NCBI GenBank assembly: GCA_021325655.1
Contig: JAJPGT010000095.1
Location: 1 to 64,000, forward strand
From: Pseudomonadota bacterium
Lineage (GTDB): Bacteria > Chloroflexota > UBA6077 > JAJPGT01
DNA: 64,000 bases
Direction: 5' to 3'
Each line of letters begins with the position of its first letter. The stretch's first letter is position 1. Below the pieces are notes generated by a model. The model did no database searches and was not told where the DNA came from. It saw only the letters and a list, made by a program, of their open reading frames with translations. Below are positions 17,770-26,176 of the stretch, one piece after another. Made by a program: the position numbers and the translations under genes.

Positions 17770-18430
17770 CGCGCTGCACCAGGGGGGCGAGCCGGCGCAG
17801 GCGCCTGAGCAGCCGATCCTTCACCCGCTTCACTTCCCGCGCCTGCTCCTCCCGCGGCCGGTCGGCCAGACCGAGCAGCGCGGCGAAGCGCTCCGTTCGC
17901 CGTTCGCCATCCAGGATGAGCTGCACGATCTCCCATTCCGAGCTGCTAAAGCGCGCATGCACCTGGGCTATCAGGCTGGCGGCGTCCGCTAGCCTGTCGC
18001 TCACCAGCTCGGCCGGATCCGCCTCCTGGGAGGTATTCCCTGCCCGCTGGAGGAGTTCGACATCCCGCAGCGGGATCTGCCAACGAGCCCGGCGCCGCTC
18101 CCGGGCCAGTGCATTGAGCACGTCGCGACGCGCCGCCAGCCGCAGGTATGTGGCAAGATTGCCTCGCTCAGGCAGATACTGCTGCGGCGCCTGGGCGACA
18201 GAGAAGATCACCTCGTCAGCGATGCCTTCCAGCAGGTCCACGTCCGTGCGAGGGAACAGGCGGCGGAGTGCCTGGATCAGCCCACCCAGGTAAAGGACGG
18301 CCAGATCCGAGGGCGCAGTAGGATCGCGCGCAACCAGACGCATGAATAGGGCCTGATCAGACGTGGACGGCCCGGAGTTTCGTGGACTGCGTCGGTCTGC
18401 ATGAGACGCCACAGATCGAGAGGCATCCAT
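17762..18430 (-). CDS. ECF-type sigma-70 family RNA polymerase sigma factor
   Basis: The product is 222 residues from ATG 18430; an upstream GTG 18481 would add 17 residues and is less likely. Region 2 is visible in DEVIFSVAQAPQQYL, then NLATYLRLAARRDVLNALARERRR (regions 2.3-2.4). Region 4 follows in the C-terminal part (FSSSEWEIVQLILDG and a basic final helix). Group 4 sigmas direct polymerase to a small regulon and often control their own operon. It is the first gene of the 14-gene run that ends with cas1, so it is a plausible master switch for the whole defence cluster. No anti-sigma gene with transmembrane segments is adjacent. Confidence 0.8.
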   Translation of the reverse strand: MDASRSVASHADRRSPRNSGPSTSDQALFMRLVARDPTAPSDLAVLYLGGLIQALRRLFPRTDVDLLEGIADEVIFSVAQAPQQYLPERGNLATYLRLAARRDVLNALARERRRARWQIPLRDVELLQRAGNTSQEADPAELVSDRLADAASLIAQVHARFSSSEWEIVQLILDGERRTERFAALLGLADRPREEQAREVKRVKDRLLRRLRRLAPLVQRDD

Positions 18431-18602
18431 GGTGGCAGTTATTGTTGCACAGCCGCGTGCGTTCGTGAAGAACCTGGCCACCCAAACATCGATATCGCGC
18501 CGGGTCCGTTAGCGCCTGGAACAGACAGATGGGGCAGAGGCGTCAAAGATGGGGTTCATCGCTCGAACCCGACAAGAGCGAAGCATCTCCGAGGTGCGCC
18601 CA
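18431..18602. promoter_or_regulatory. Divergent intergenic region before the sigma/CRISPR operon
   Basis: This 172-base gap separates the minus-strand sigma gene from the plus-strand cyclase gene, so it should hold the promoters of both. It is more AT-rich near 18436-18450 on the operon side (AACAATAACT on the minus strand), a possible -10 area. I cannot assign a defensible -35 element or operator. It is the natural place to look for the ECF sigma's own promoter. Confidence 0.35.
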
Positions 18603-19283
18603 ATGGCAGAACCACACATAGCAGACAGCGGGCTGATGGATCGCCGGATCATCGATCTGACTCTGACGTTCTCGTCGGAGATCACCCCGGTGCCCGGCCA
18701 TCCCCGGGCGACGATTGCGCCCTGGCACCTGCACGAGGTTCACGCCCGCTCGAACTCACTCCTCTTCTTCAGCATCCACACCGGAACTCACGTCGACGCC
18801 CCCTACCACTTCCATCGCGAGGGCGCGACGATCGATCAGGTGCCCCTGGATCGGCTGATCCGCCCCGCGGTACTGTGCGACCTGCGCCCCCGGGCGCGGT
18901 CCCGCCAGCCCGTCACGGTGGCGGACCTAGAGGCCAGTGGGCTCGCCGGCCGTTCGCTGGAGGGCACGATCCCGGTCCTGTTCTCCGGCTGGGCGGCCCG
19001 CGCCTGGAACCAGCCGAATCTCTATGCCGAGCACCCGTACCTGGATCCAGCCGCTGCCGAGTGGCTCGCGCGGCAGCGCATCTCTGCGCTCGGGCTCGAC
19101 TTCGCGGTGGACCCGGGGGAGCCGTATCCCTGCCACCTGGTGCTGCTGGGCGCGGGCATTCCGCTGATTGAGAACCTGGTCAATCTGGACCAGATCGGGC
19201 AGCAGGACTTTACGCTGATTGCCCTCCCGCACAAGGTGCATGGCGGCAACGGCGGCCAGGCGCGCGTCGCCGCCATGCTGTAG
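18603..19283 (+). CDS. Cyclase-family (kynurenine formamidase-like) metal hydrolase
   Basis: The product is 226 residues from ATG 18603, with GAGGTG upstream; an earlier in-frame ATG at 18549 has no clear ribosome site. The signature SIHTGTHVDAPYHFH supplies the metal-binding His and Asp residues of the cyclase family (PF04199), whose members hydrolyse aryl formamides, isatin or related cyclic amides. The C-terminal LGAGIPLIENLVNL is also typical. The substrate cannot be read from the sequence. The next gene on the strand is an SDR 169 bases on, and an NCS1 permease lies nearby, so a small nitrogen-compound pathway is possible. Confidence 0.85.
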   Translation: MAEPHIADSGLMDRRIIDLTLTFSSEITPVPGHPRATIAPWHLHEVHARSNSLLFFSIHTGTHVDAPYHFHREGATIDQVPLDRLIRPAVLCDLRPRARSRQPVTVADLEASGLAGRSLEGTIPVLFSGWAARAWNQPNLYAEHPYLDPAAAEWLARQRISALGLDFAVDPGEPYPCHLVLLGAGIPLIENLVNLDQIGQQDFTLIALPHKVHGGNGGQARVAAML

Positions 19284-19452
19284 CGGAGACGCCCGCACCG
19301 CCCTGCTGGAGCTAATGCCGGAGCGGCCGGCCAGGCGCGTCGGCTGCGCGTCCGAACCGAGCGTGCCCGGCGCTCCGCCGGTTGACGTCGCCTGGGCGCC
19401 GCCAGACAATGGTGGCCGTGGGAGCGCGCCTCGTGAAAGGGGATGTCCGAGC

Positions 19453-20250
19453 ATGGACCTGGGCCTGAAGGACCGAGTGGCGATACTCAGCGGCGGGAGT
19501 ATGGGGATCGGCTATGCCTGCGCCAGGCTGTTCGCGGAGTACGGGGCGCGGGTGGTGATCGCCGCGCGCAACCGGGAGCGGCTGGAGCAGGCGGCAGAGC
19601 GTATCCGCGGCGAGACCGGGGCACAGGTGCTGGCCGTCCCGGCCGACATGACCCGGCGTGAGGACGTCGCGCGCTTCGTCCAGATGGCGCGGGAGCGCTT
19701 CGGGCGCATCGACGTCCTGGTGAACGTCGCCGGAGCGGCGCCGGGCGGGCTGATCGCGAACATCTCGGACGAAGCCTGGCTGGAGGCGCTCAATCTCAAG
19801 TTCCTCGGCTATGTGCGGACGATCCGGGAGGTGGCGCCGATCATGGCCGCACAGGGAGGCGGGCGCATCGTCAACGTCATTGGGAACGACGGGAACAAGC
19901 CCGCGTACTGGGAGGTCGCGCCCGGTGCCGCCAACGCCGCCGGCCACAATCTGACCCAGGCGCTCGCTGAGCAGTATGGCAAGGACAACATTCTGATCAA
20001 CGCGGTGAACCCGGGCCCGGTGCTCACCAGCCGCTGGGATGGCCTGGAGAAGGCGATGGCGCGCGACAAGGGCATCACCCAGCAGCAGGCGCATGAGCTG
20101 GTGCTGCGGAGCTTGCCGCTGGGCCGGATCTGCACCCCGGAGGAGGTTGCGCGCCTGGTGGTCTTCCTCGCCTCTGACTGGAATACCTACATCACCGGCG
20201 CGCTCATCCCGATCGACGGAGCGCAGCGCAAGGCGCTGATGGACCTCTGA
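19453..20250 (+). CDS. SDR-family protein without the canonical YxxxK catalytic pair
   Basis: The product is 265 residues from ATG 19453. The N-terminal Rossmann fold is normal: the cofactor loop is SGGSMGIGYACARLFAEYG and the mid-strand is VLVNVAGAAPGG. The usual Ser...TyrxxxLys active site is not: after GRIVNVIGNDGNKP the expected helix reads GAANAAGHNLTQALA, with Asn where Lys should be and no Tyr in register. The C-terminal NPGPVLTSRW and GRICTPEEVARLVVFLASD are standard. Members of this subgroup exist among annotated SDRs, but the chemistry may differ or rely on other residues. Confidence 0.82.
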   Translation: MDLGLKDRVAILSGGSMGIGYACARLFAEYGARVVIAARNRERLEQAAERIRGETGAQVLAVPADMTRREDVARFVQMARERFGRIDVLVNVAGAAPGGLIANISDEAWLEALNLKFLGYVRTIREVAPIMAAQGGGRIVNVIGNDGNKPAYWEVAPGAANAAGHNLTQALAEQYGKDNILINAVNPGPVLTSRWDGLEKAMARDKGITQQQAHELVLRSLPLGRICTPEEVARLVVFLASDWNTYITGALIPIDGAQRKALMDL

Positions 20251-20783
20251 ACGGCGCAGTAGCCAGCCACGCCGCGGCCTCCGCCCCGATCTGGAGGCGG
20301 AGAGGCGAGGCACGGGCACTCCTGCTGGTCTCGGGATGAGGTCCTAACAAAGGGCTGAGGGCGAGGATCCGTCGGACAGGGCTGCCGGCGCCTGTCGGTT
20401 GCCAGCGCCTAGCTCCAATCCAGTGGCGCAGCGAACCAAGCGCGTTGTCCGGGCGACGAAACCGGCCCATGATCCCATTCGTAGTGAAAGTAGATGGCTG
20501 GCTCCGCTCGGATCGGGCTCCGCCTGCGCTCGCAGGGCGGGAGGAGGGAGTCATACAGCGCGCCTCGCGGACGGCGAGCACCTGCTGCGTGAGGCCCTGG
20601 TGGGCAGTGTGCTGATCCGGACAGGACGCCATCCAGGTGGGCGGCACCAGGATGGGCGCACCCGCGGCGCGGGCGAGCGCCCCGGCACCCCCAGAACAGC
20701 GCGTCCTCTAGCGGCCACTCGGCCCACCACCCGTGGATACCCAATCCATGCGGCGCGCGGAACGGCGCACCACGGAGGACGCT
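20251..20783. other. Long intergenic region, no gene recognised
   Basis: The long ORFs that cross this stretch are Arg/Gly/Pro-rich shadows. A modest inverted repeat (CTCCGCC at 20279-20285 and GGCGGAG at 20296-20302) lies 30 bases after the SDR stop and could serve as a terminator, though no T-tract follows. The last 25 bases contain GGAGGA, the ribosome site of the cupredoxin gene. Nothing else is supported. Confidence 0.4.
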
Positions 20784-21593
20784 ATGCCTCGGTTCCTGCC
20801 TGTCACCATCCTGGTCGCCCTCGTCGTATTCCTGATCCCGGTCGGGATCGGCGCTGCCCCAACCCAGGACAACGCCGCCATCCAGGCCCGGGACAACCTG
20901 TTCCAGCCGCCAACGCTCACTGTGCCGGCCGGCACCACGATCGTCTGGACCAATAGCGGGCACAACCCACATACCGTCACGGCGGATACCGGGCAGTTCG
21001 ACTCCGGGCTGCTGGCTCCCGGCCAGACCTTCCAGGTGACGTTCCGCACCCCGGGCACGTTCAGCTACCACTGCCAGCTCCACGGCGCGCCGGGCGTGGG
21101 GATGTTCGGGACGATCGTGGTGACCCCCGCCCAACCCGCCGCGGCGGCCACGGCGACGATCAGCAACCCCTCGGCCAGCGCCCGGCCGTGCACGTTCGTC
21201 CTGGGGTTCCAGACGCTGCACGACCTGATCCCGGACATCGTGGGCGACTGCACCGCCGACGAGACCCACAACCCCGACAACGGTGACGCACTGCAACAGA
21301 CGACTCATGGGCTGCTGGTTTGGCGCAAGGCGGACAACTGGACCGCCTTCACCGATGGGGCGACCACCTGGATCAATGGCCCCTACGGACTGCAATCCCG
21401 ACCGAACAGCGAGCGCTTCGACTGGGAGGCGGCGGAGCCGACCCCGACCTTCACGCCCACGCCGCCGCTAACCCCGTCCACGACCGCCGTCCCCGCGACC
21501 GCGACCCCCGCCCCGCCAACCCCGACTCCACCGCGGCCGACGGCGACCCCGACGCCGAAGAAGAAGAGCAACTACGGCGGCGGTGGCTACTGA
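20784..21593 (+). CDS. Exported cupredoxin (plastocyanin-like) protein with Pro/Thr-rich tail
   Basis: The product is 269 residues from ATG 20784, eight bases after GGAGGA. A signal peptide (about residues 1-25, ending near GIGAAP) is followed by a cupredoxin domain. Type 1 copper ligands are visible: His in NSGHNPHTV, then Cys and His in YHCQLHG and Met in VGMFG. This should be an extracytoplasmic electron carrier or copper binder. A second region with two Cys (PCTFVLGF, GDCTADE) follows, then a TPTP-rich linker and the end KKKSNYGGGGY. The next gene, a CHRD protein, ends with a similar tail. Membrane anchoring is not otherwise apparent. Confidence 0.85.
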   Translation: MPRFLPVTILVALVVFLIPVGIGAAPTQDNAAIQARDNLFQPPTLTVPAGTTIVWTNSGHNPHTVTADTGQFDSGLLAPGQTFQVTFRTPGTFSYHCQLHGAPGVGMFGTIVVTPAQPAAAATATISNPSASARPCTFVLGFQTLHDLIPDIVGDCTADETHNPDNGDALQQTTHGLLVWRKADNWTAFTDGATTWINGPYGLQSRPNSERFDWEAAEPTPTFTPTPPLTPSTTAVPATATPAPPTPTPPRPTATPTPKKKSNYGGGGY

Positions 21594-21750
21594 GCCCGCT
21601 GGTGGCTGCCCGACCCGGCCGCGCCAGGACGCTCTGCACTCTGTATGGTAGGGAGGCCTATGACGTGAATCGCAGCCTCGGCAACGACGGATGAGCGAAA
21701 TGGTACGCACACCATGTTCAACGAGGAGGATCGAGGAGGAGAATCGAGCC

Positions 21751-22344
21751 ATGCGTGCACCGCTCCTGTTCACCAGGGCGCTCGCGCTCCCGGCGCTGGC
21801 TCTGGCGCTCGCCCTGCTGCCCGGCGGCGCCGCAGCCGACAACGAACGGGGGGAAGGGCAGACCATGATCGTGCCACTGAGCGGGGCGGTGGAGACGCCC
21901 CCCGGTGACCCGAATGGCCGTGGCAGCGCGCTCCTGCTGTTCCTGGAGAAGCGGCAGCGGGTTTGCTTCAACCTGAGCGTGTCCGGGATCGGGCCGGCGA
22001 CTGCCGCCCACATCCATCACGGGGCGGTGGGGACCGCCGGGCCGATCGTGATCGCCCTGACCCCGCCGACCAACGGCTTTTCCACCGGCTGCCTGGATGG
22101 GGTGGATGATAGGCTCATCCACGACATCCTGAGCACGCCCAGCCAGTACTACGTCAACGTCCACACCGCCGCCTTTCCGGGTGGCGCGGTGCGGGGGCAA
22201 CTGATGGGAACCAAGGGGCCGGCGCTCCAGCAGCCGCTGCCGGCACCGGGGACAACGGGCGCGCCGAGCACTCCCACAGTCGTCGGTCCCTCGCCCACGC
22301 CTAGCCCGACGCCGCAGCAGAAGAGCAGCTCCGGCGGCTACTAG
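21751..22344 (+). CDS. Exported CHRD-domain protein with Gly-Gly-Tyr tail
   Basis: The product is 197 residues from ATG 21751, after AGGAGGA. A clear signal peptide (residues 1-27, Leu/Ala-rich, cut near AAADNE) precedes a CHRD domain: VPLSGAVETPPGDPNGRG, then ATAAHIHHGAVGTAGPIV, and YYVNVHTAAFPGGAVRGQL. CHRD domains are found in extracellular proteins and chordin; their bacterial role is not well defined. The C-terminus is a Pro/Thr/Ser linker ending QQKSSSGGY, closely like the tail of the preceding cupredoxin. A strong hairpin follows seven bases after the stop. Confidence 0.87.
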   Translation: MRAPLLFTRALALPALALALALLPGGAAADNERGEGQTMIVPLSGAVETPPGDPNGRGSALLLFLEKRQRVCFNLSVSGIGPATAAHIHHGAVGTAGPIVIALTPPTNGFSTGCLDGVDDRLIHDILSTPSQYYVNVHTAAFPGGAVRGQLMGTKGPALQQPLPAPGTTGAPSTPTVVGPSPTPSPTPQQKSSSGGY

Positions 22345-22351
22345 CGGTCGT

Positions 22352-22385
22352 CCGCGGGGCCGCGCTGGCCCAAGCGGCCCCGCGG
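22352..22385 (+). terminator. Perfect 12-bp hairpin after the CHRD gene
   Basis: CCGCGGGGCCGC and GCGGCCCCGCGG pair perfectly around a 10-base loop just after the CHRD stop. No T-tract follows, which is common for terminators in GC-rich genomes. It probably ends the cupredoxin-CHRD transcript. Confidence 0.6.
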
Positions 22386-22714
22386 GCCGAGCCCAGGTAT
22401 GCGCCGCATGGCCGCGTACTGGTGCCGAATCGTCTTTGGGGCTGATCTCTCCCCCGGCAAGGCCCACAGCGGCTGAGCAGTAGCGCTCGCGGTGTGGACC
22501 AGGTGCCCCAATCGTTCCCGGGGGTATTGACCCCCTACGCAGAATGGCAGACAATGCGGCCAGGGTGAAGGCTCACCGCGACGGGCAGCAAGCGCGGGTG
22601 CGTGAGATCAAGCCCTCGGGCCACCTCTCTCCACTCGTAACCCCTCTGCCCCCAGCGTGGTCTCCCTGCTCGGTCTGGCGGTCGGTGCGTGCCAACCAGA
22701 AAGGAGCGCCAAGC
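22386..22714. other. Leader region before the NCS1 permease
   Basis: No gene is seen. A small perfect hairpin, GGGGGT-ATTG-ACCCCC at 22520-22535, lies about 180 bases before the permease start and could be a leader element. I looked for TPP, purine and preQ1 riboswitch cores and found none. AAGGAG at 22701-22706 is the permease ribosome site. Confidence 0.4.
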
Positions 22715-24169
22715 ATGACAGCGAGGGCAGCCCCCGGACCTGACGAGGCGGAGCGTGGGGTCGAGATCCGTGAGGGTGAGTATGGCGACCGCGTGATGGC
22801 GGTCGAGCCGGGCGGCATCGGCTACATCCCCGAGGCCGAGCGGCACGGTAGTCCGTACAAGCTGTTCTGGACCTGGTTTTCCCCCAACCTCGGCTTCCCC
22901 ATTATCTTCATCGGCTACCTGGCGGTCGCCATCTTCGGCTCCGGCTTCTGGCCGGCGGTGGTGGCGGTGGTGCTCGGCTCCGCCCTCGGCTCGGCGGCGA
23001 TCGCGGTGATGTCACCCTGGGGGCCGAAGTTCGGCGTCCCGCAGATGGTGCAGTCGCGGGGCGCCTTTGGCTACGCTGGCAACGTGGTACCCGCAGCGCT
23101 GAACGCGATCACCGCGGGCTTCGGCTGGTTCGCGGTCAATAGTGTCGCCGCCAGCTTCGCCCTCAGCTCGTTGACAGGGCTTGCCTTCCCGGTGTCACTC
23201 GTGATCGTCGTCGCGGTCCAGGGGATCGTCGCCTTCATCGGCCATAACTTCGTCCACCGCTTCGAGGCGAGCGTTTTCCCCTTCCTGGCGATCATCTTCG
23301 GGGCCATCACGCTGCTGCTGCTCGCCCAGTCGAACCCGAGCGTCGGCTTCAACCCGAAGGCGCCGCTGGCGTTCGGTGGCCCGCTCGGCACGTTCATCAT
23401 CGCGCTGTTCGTCGCCGCCTCCTATGTGGGAAGCTGGTCGCCGTACGCGATGGATTACTCACGCTATCTACCGCGGGAGACCAGCCCCCGGGCGGTGTTC
23501 TGGGCGGCGATGCTGGGGGCGTTCATCCCGTGCGCGGTGCTCGAGATCGGGGGCGCGGCGCTGGCGACCGTGCAGTGCGCGACCTGCACCCCGGCCGACA
23601 GTCCCACCGATCACCTGGTCAAGGTGCTCCCGCCGGCGCTCGGCACCCTGGCGCTGCTGGCGATCGCCGTCGGATCGATCAGTGCCAACGTGCTAAATAT
23701 CTACACCAGCGCGCTGTCGTTCCTCACCGCCGGGATTCGCTTCGGCGGGACGAACATGCAGCGCGCGGTCGTTGCGGCGCTGATCTGCGTGATCGGCTTT
23801 CTGCTCTCGCTGTTCGGCGCGGCCAACGCGCCTCAGGCGTACGAGAACTTCCTGCTGCTAATCGGCTACTGGATCACCCCCTGGCTGGGTGTCGTCCTGG
23901 CCGATTACTTCTGGGTGCGCCACGGTCACTACCGTCTCTCTGAGTTCTTCGACCGTAACCGGAACCCGAGCAGCGGGCTGATCGCGATGCTGGTCGGGAT
24001 CGTGGTCTCGGTTCCGTTCTGGAACCAGGCGCTCTGGCACGGCCCGGTGGTGGATCTCGCCCCGCAGCTCGGCGACCTTAGCTTCCTCGTCGGCTTCGTC
24101 GTCGCGGCGGGGGTGTACCTGGCGCTCAGCCGCCGCGGCGCCCAGGCGCTGGAGGGCGCCCAGGCCTGA
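22715..24169 (+). CDS. NCS1-family purine/cytosine permease
   Basis: The product is 484 residues from ATG 22715, with AAGGAG nine bases before it. It has about 12 hydrophobic helices. The N-terminal segment before helix 1 (YKLFWTWFSPNLG) and the SRGAFGYAGNVVPAALN loop are typical of NCS1 transporters, which take up nucleobases, hydantoins or vitamins with a proton or sodium ion. WSPYAMDYSRYLP in the sixth-to-seventh helix region is a family hallmark. The substrate is not predictable. The adjacent nicotinamidase-like gene is on the opposite strand beyond a hairpin, so it is not co-transcribed. Confidence 0.92.
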   Translation: MTARAAPGPDEAERGVEIREGEYGDRVMAVEPGGIGYIPEAERHGSPYKLFWTWFSPNLGFPIIFIGYLAVAIFGSGFWPAVVAVVLGSALGSAAIAVMSPWGPKFGVPQMVQSRGAFGYAGNVVPAALNAITAGFGWFAVNSVAASFALSSLTGLAFPVSLVIVVAVQGIVAFIGHNFVHRFEASVFPFLAIIFGAITLLLLAQSNPSVGFNPKAPLAFGGPLGTFIIALFVAASYVGSWSPYAMDYSRYLPRETSPRAVFWAAMLGAFIPCAVLEIGGAALATVQCATCTPADSPTDHLVKVLPPALGTLALLAIAVGSISANVLNIYTSALSFLTAGIRFGGTNMQRAVVAALICVIGFLLSLFGAANAPQAYENFLLLIGYWITPWLGVVLADYFWVRHGHYRLSEFFDRNRNPSSGLIAMLVGIVVSVPFWNQALWHGPVVDLAPQLGDLSFLVGFVVAAGVYLALSRRGAQALEGAQA

Positions 24170-24192
24170 CCACTCAGGAGGAACAACGAGCT

Positions 24193-24228
24193 ACCGGACG
24201 GCGGGGCGCGGGCTCCCCGCCGTCCGGT
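24193..24228. terminator. Perfect 14-bp hairpin between convergent genes
   Basis: ACCGGACGGCGGGG and CCCCGCCGTCCGGT pair exactly around an 8-base loop. It lies between the NCS1 permease stop and the converging hydrolase stop, so it likely terminates both transcripts. Confidence 0.75.
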
Positions 24229-24253
24229 GCTGTGCTCGGATCGCTGTCGGCGG

Positions 24254-24877
24254 TCAGACCGCCGATGCCGCCTGCGCGCCTTCGACCTCAGCGGAAAGGT
24301 CGAGCCGCTCCAGGGTGGTGACCGATGCCCCGGCTCGGACCATGTCGGCGATCGCCTGCTCGATGTCGCCCGGTTTCAGGTTGATCCCGCGCATCGTGTC
24401 GATCAGGATGGTCACCCGGAACCCTTCCCCGAGCCCGCCGAGCGCCGTCGCCCGGGCGCAGTAATCGGTGGCGATGCCCCCGACGTACAGGTGCTCCACT
24501 CCGAGGGCTCGCAACACCTCTGCCATCGGCCGCCCCGCCTCGTCGCGGCCCTGGAAGCCCGAGTAGGCGTCCTCGTTCTCGCCCATGCCTTTGGAGATGA
24601 TGATGGTCGACGGCGGCAGGCGCAGGTCCTTGTGGAACTCCGCGCCCGGCGTGCCCTGGACGCAGTGGACCGGCCAGGTGCCGCCAAACTCCTGGAAATG
24701 GGTAGTGCGCCGGGGGTGCCAGTCGCGGGTGGCGATAATCGGCAGCCCCGCCTGCTGGAAGCGTTCGATATAGCGGTTCAGGGTCTCGACCACGTCGTCG
24801 CCGCCCGGCACTGGCAGCGCTCCACCTGCCAGGAAGTCGTTCTGCATATCGACGACGACCAGTGCTGCTTTCGCCAT
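24254..24877 (-). CDS. pncA: Nicotinamidase-like isochorismatase-family hydrolase
   Basis: The product is 207 residues from ATG 24877, preceded by GAGGAGGGG. The catalytic triad of the family is present: Asp in VVVDMQNDFLAGGAL, Lys in IIISKGM, Cys in ATDYCARATAL. The metal site is also visible in the RDWHP motif and the nearby His. This pattern fits nicotinamidase, which converts nicotinamide to nicotinate for NAD salvage, although related hydrolases share it. It ends against the hairpin that follows the NCS1 permease. It is a single-gene unit. Confidence 0.82.
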   Translation of the reverse strand: MAKAALVVVDMQNDFLAGGALPVPGGDDVVETLNRYIERFQQAGLPIIATRDWHPRRTTHFQEFGGTWPVHCVQGTPGAEFHKDLRLPPSTIIISKGMGENEDAYSGFQGRDEAGRPMAEVLRALGVEHLYVGGIATDYCARATALGGLGEGFRVTILIDTMRGINLKPGDIEQAIADMVRAGASVTTLERLDLSAEVEGAQAASAV

Positions 24878-24985
24878 CGCTTCCCCTCCTCATCTGGGGC
24901 CCGGGACGCCCCTATAGAGGATGTCTATAGAGGACGTCGCGGCCCCGACTCGATCATACCAATCCGGACCAGCAGCGTCGCTCAT

Positions 24986-25987
24986 TCAGGCGTCGCTCCC
25001 GCCCTCGGCGTCGGCCGCGGCCCGGTCGCGCCGGAGCCACTCGAGCAGGTGGGCGGTGCGCCGGGCGCGCACCTCCTGCGCGCGGCTGGCCGGCCAATCG
25101 TAGACGCCGGCGCCCGCCTCGACGCCAAGGCGGCCGGCCTGGTGCAGCCCGGTCAGGAACGGGCCGGGCGCAGTCACGGTGCTCAGTTCCGGAAAGAGGC
25201 GGCTCGCAACGCTGTGCCAGCTCGCTAGCCCGCCCAGGTCCACCGCCTCGAACAGCCCGATCCCGGAGTAGCGCCGGCCCAGCCCCATCCGGACCGACAG
25301 GTCGATCTCCTCCGGGGTGGCCACCCCGTTCTCGACGAGCCAGAGCGCCTCCCGCAGCAGCGCCATCTGTAACCGATTCCAGATAAAGCCGGGCACCTCG
25401 CGCCGGACGCGGATGGTCCGTTTGCCCAGTTGTCGCAGCGCCTGCTCTACCCGTTGCAGCGTCTCTTCGCTCGTGCGCTCGCCACGGACCAGCTCGACCA
25501 GTGGCATCAGGTGTGGTGGGTTCCAGTAGTGGGTGCCCAGGATGCGCTCGGGATGGCGTGCGCGCGCTGCGAGAGCGGTAATGGGAATGCCCGAGGTGTT
25601 CGAGGCGAGCACGGTGCTGGGCCGGGTCATCTGATCGAGCGCCTCGAACACCTCTTGCTTCAGCTCGACCTGTTCGGGGATCGACTCCACCACGAGCTCC
25701 GCCTCCGCGGCGGCGTCCTGGAGGTCGCGGGCCGCGCGCAGTCGCCCCCGCGCCCCTTCCATAACCGTGGCGGGAACGGCTCCCGCTTGGACGAGCCAGT
25801 GGAGCTCCTCGGCTGCCCGCTCCAGCGCCCGCGCCGATGAGGCCGCGCTCGAAGCGAGGAGGGCGACCTCACTACCGCCCAGCGCGTACTCGATCCCGAT
25901 CCCGCGGCCCATCAGGCCCGCGCCGACGATCGCCACGTGTCGGAAGACCGGCGGAGCCGCGGGGAGAGGCTGCGTGTCGGCCGTCAT
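24986..25987 (-). CDS. 3-hydroxyacyl-CoA dehydrogenase family protein
   Basis: The product is 333 residues. The NAD-binding loop is AIVGAGLMGRGIGIEYA, followed by VVESIPEQVELKQEVF and SNTSGIPIT. The catalytic His-Glu pair sits in LGTHYWNPPHLMPLVELV, and Asn in FIWNRLQMALLREAL starts the helical C-terminal domain. The single-domain form with NPPHLMPLVE is shared by 3-hydroxybutyryl-CoA dehydrogenases and by lambda-crystallin/L-gulonate dehydrogenases, so the substrate could be a fatty acyl-CoA or a sugar acid. The genes on both sides are not clearly in the same pathway. Confidence 0.88.
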   Translation of the reverse strand: MTADTQPLPAAPPVFRHVAIVGAGLMGRGIGIEYALGGSEVALLASSAASSARALERAAEELHWLVQAGAVPATVMEGARGRLRAARDLQDAAAEAELVVESIPEQVELKQEVFEALDQMTRPSTVLASNTSGIPITALAARARHPERILGTHYWNPPHLMPLVELVRGERTSEETLQRVEQALRQLGKRTIRVRREVPGFIWNRLQMALLREALWLVENGVATPEEIDLSVRMGLGRRYSGIGLFEAVDLGGLASWHSVASRLFPELSTVTAPGPFLTGLHQAGRLGVEAGAGVYDWPASRAQEVRARRTAHLLEWLRRDRAAADAEGGSDA

Positions 25988-26176
25988 CGCTTGCTCCCGG
26001 CTCTCTCCTCGCTCTCCCCTGCGCTGCTGCGCTGATTCCCGGGGATGGCACGTCCCCTGCTACGTGCTCCCGTACTCGGGCAATGCAACTCAGGCAATGC
26101 ATGGTAGCGCGAGCAAGCACCGCTGCACACCCCGTCCGCGTGACGAGGGGATCGCGGCGGCTGGAGGTAAGCGAGC

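Noticed and set aside
22386..22714. Riboswitch ahead of the NCS1 permease
   Set aside because: No TPP, purine or preQ1 core could be found; only a small hairpin is present.
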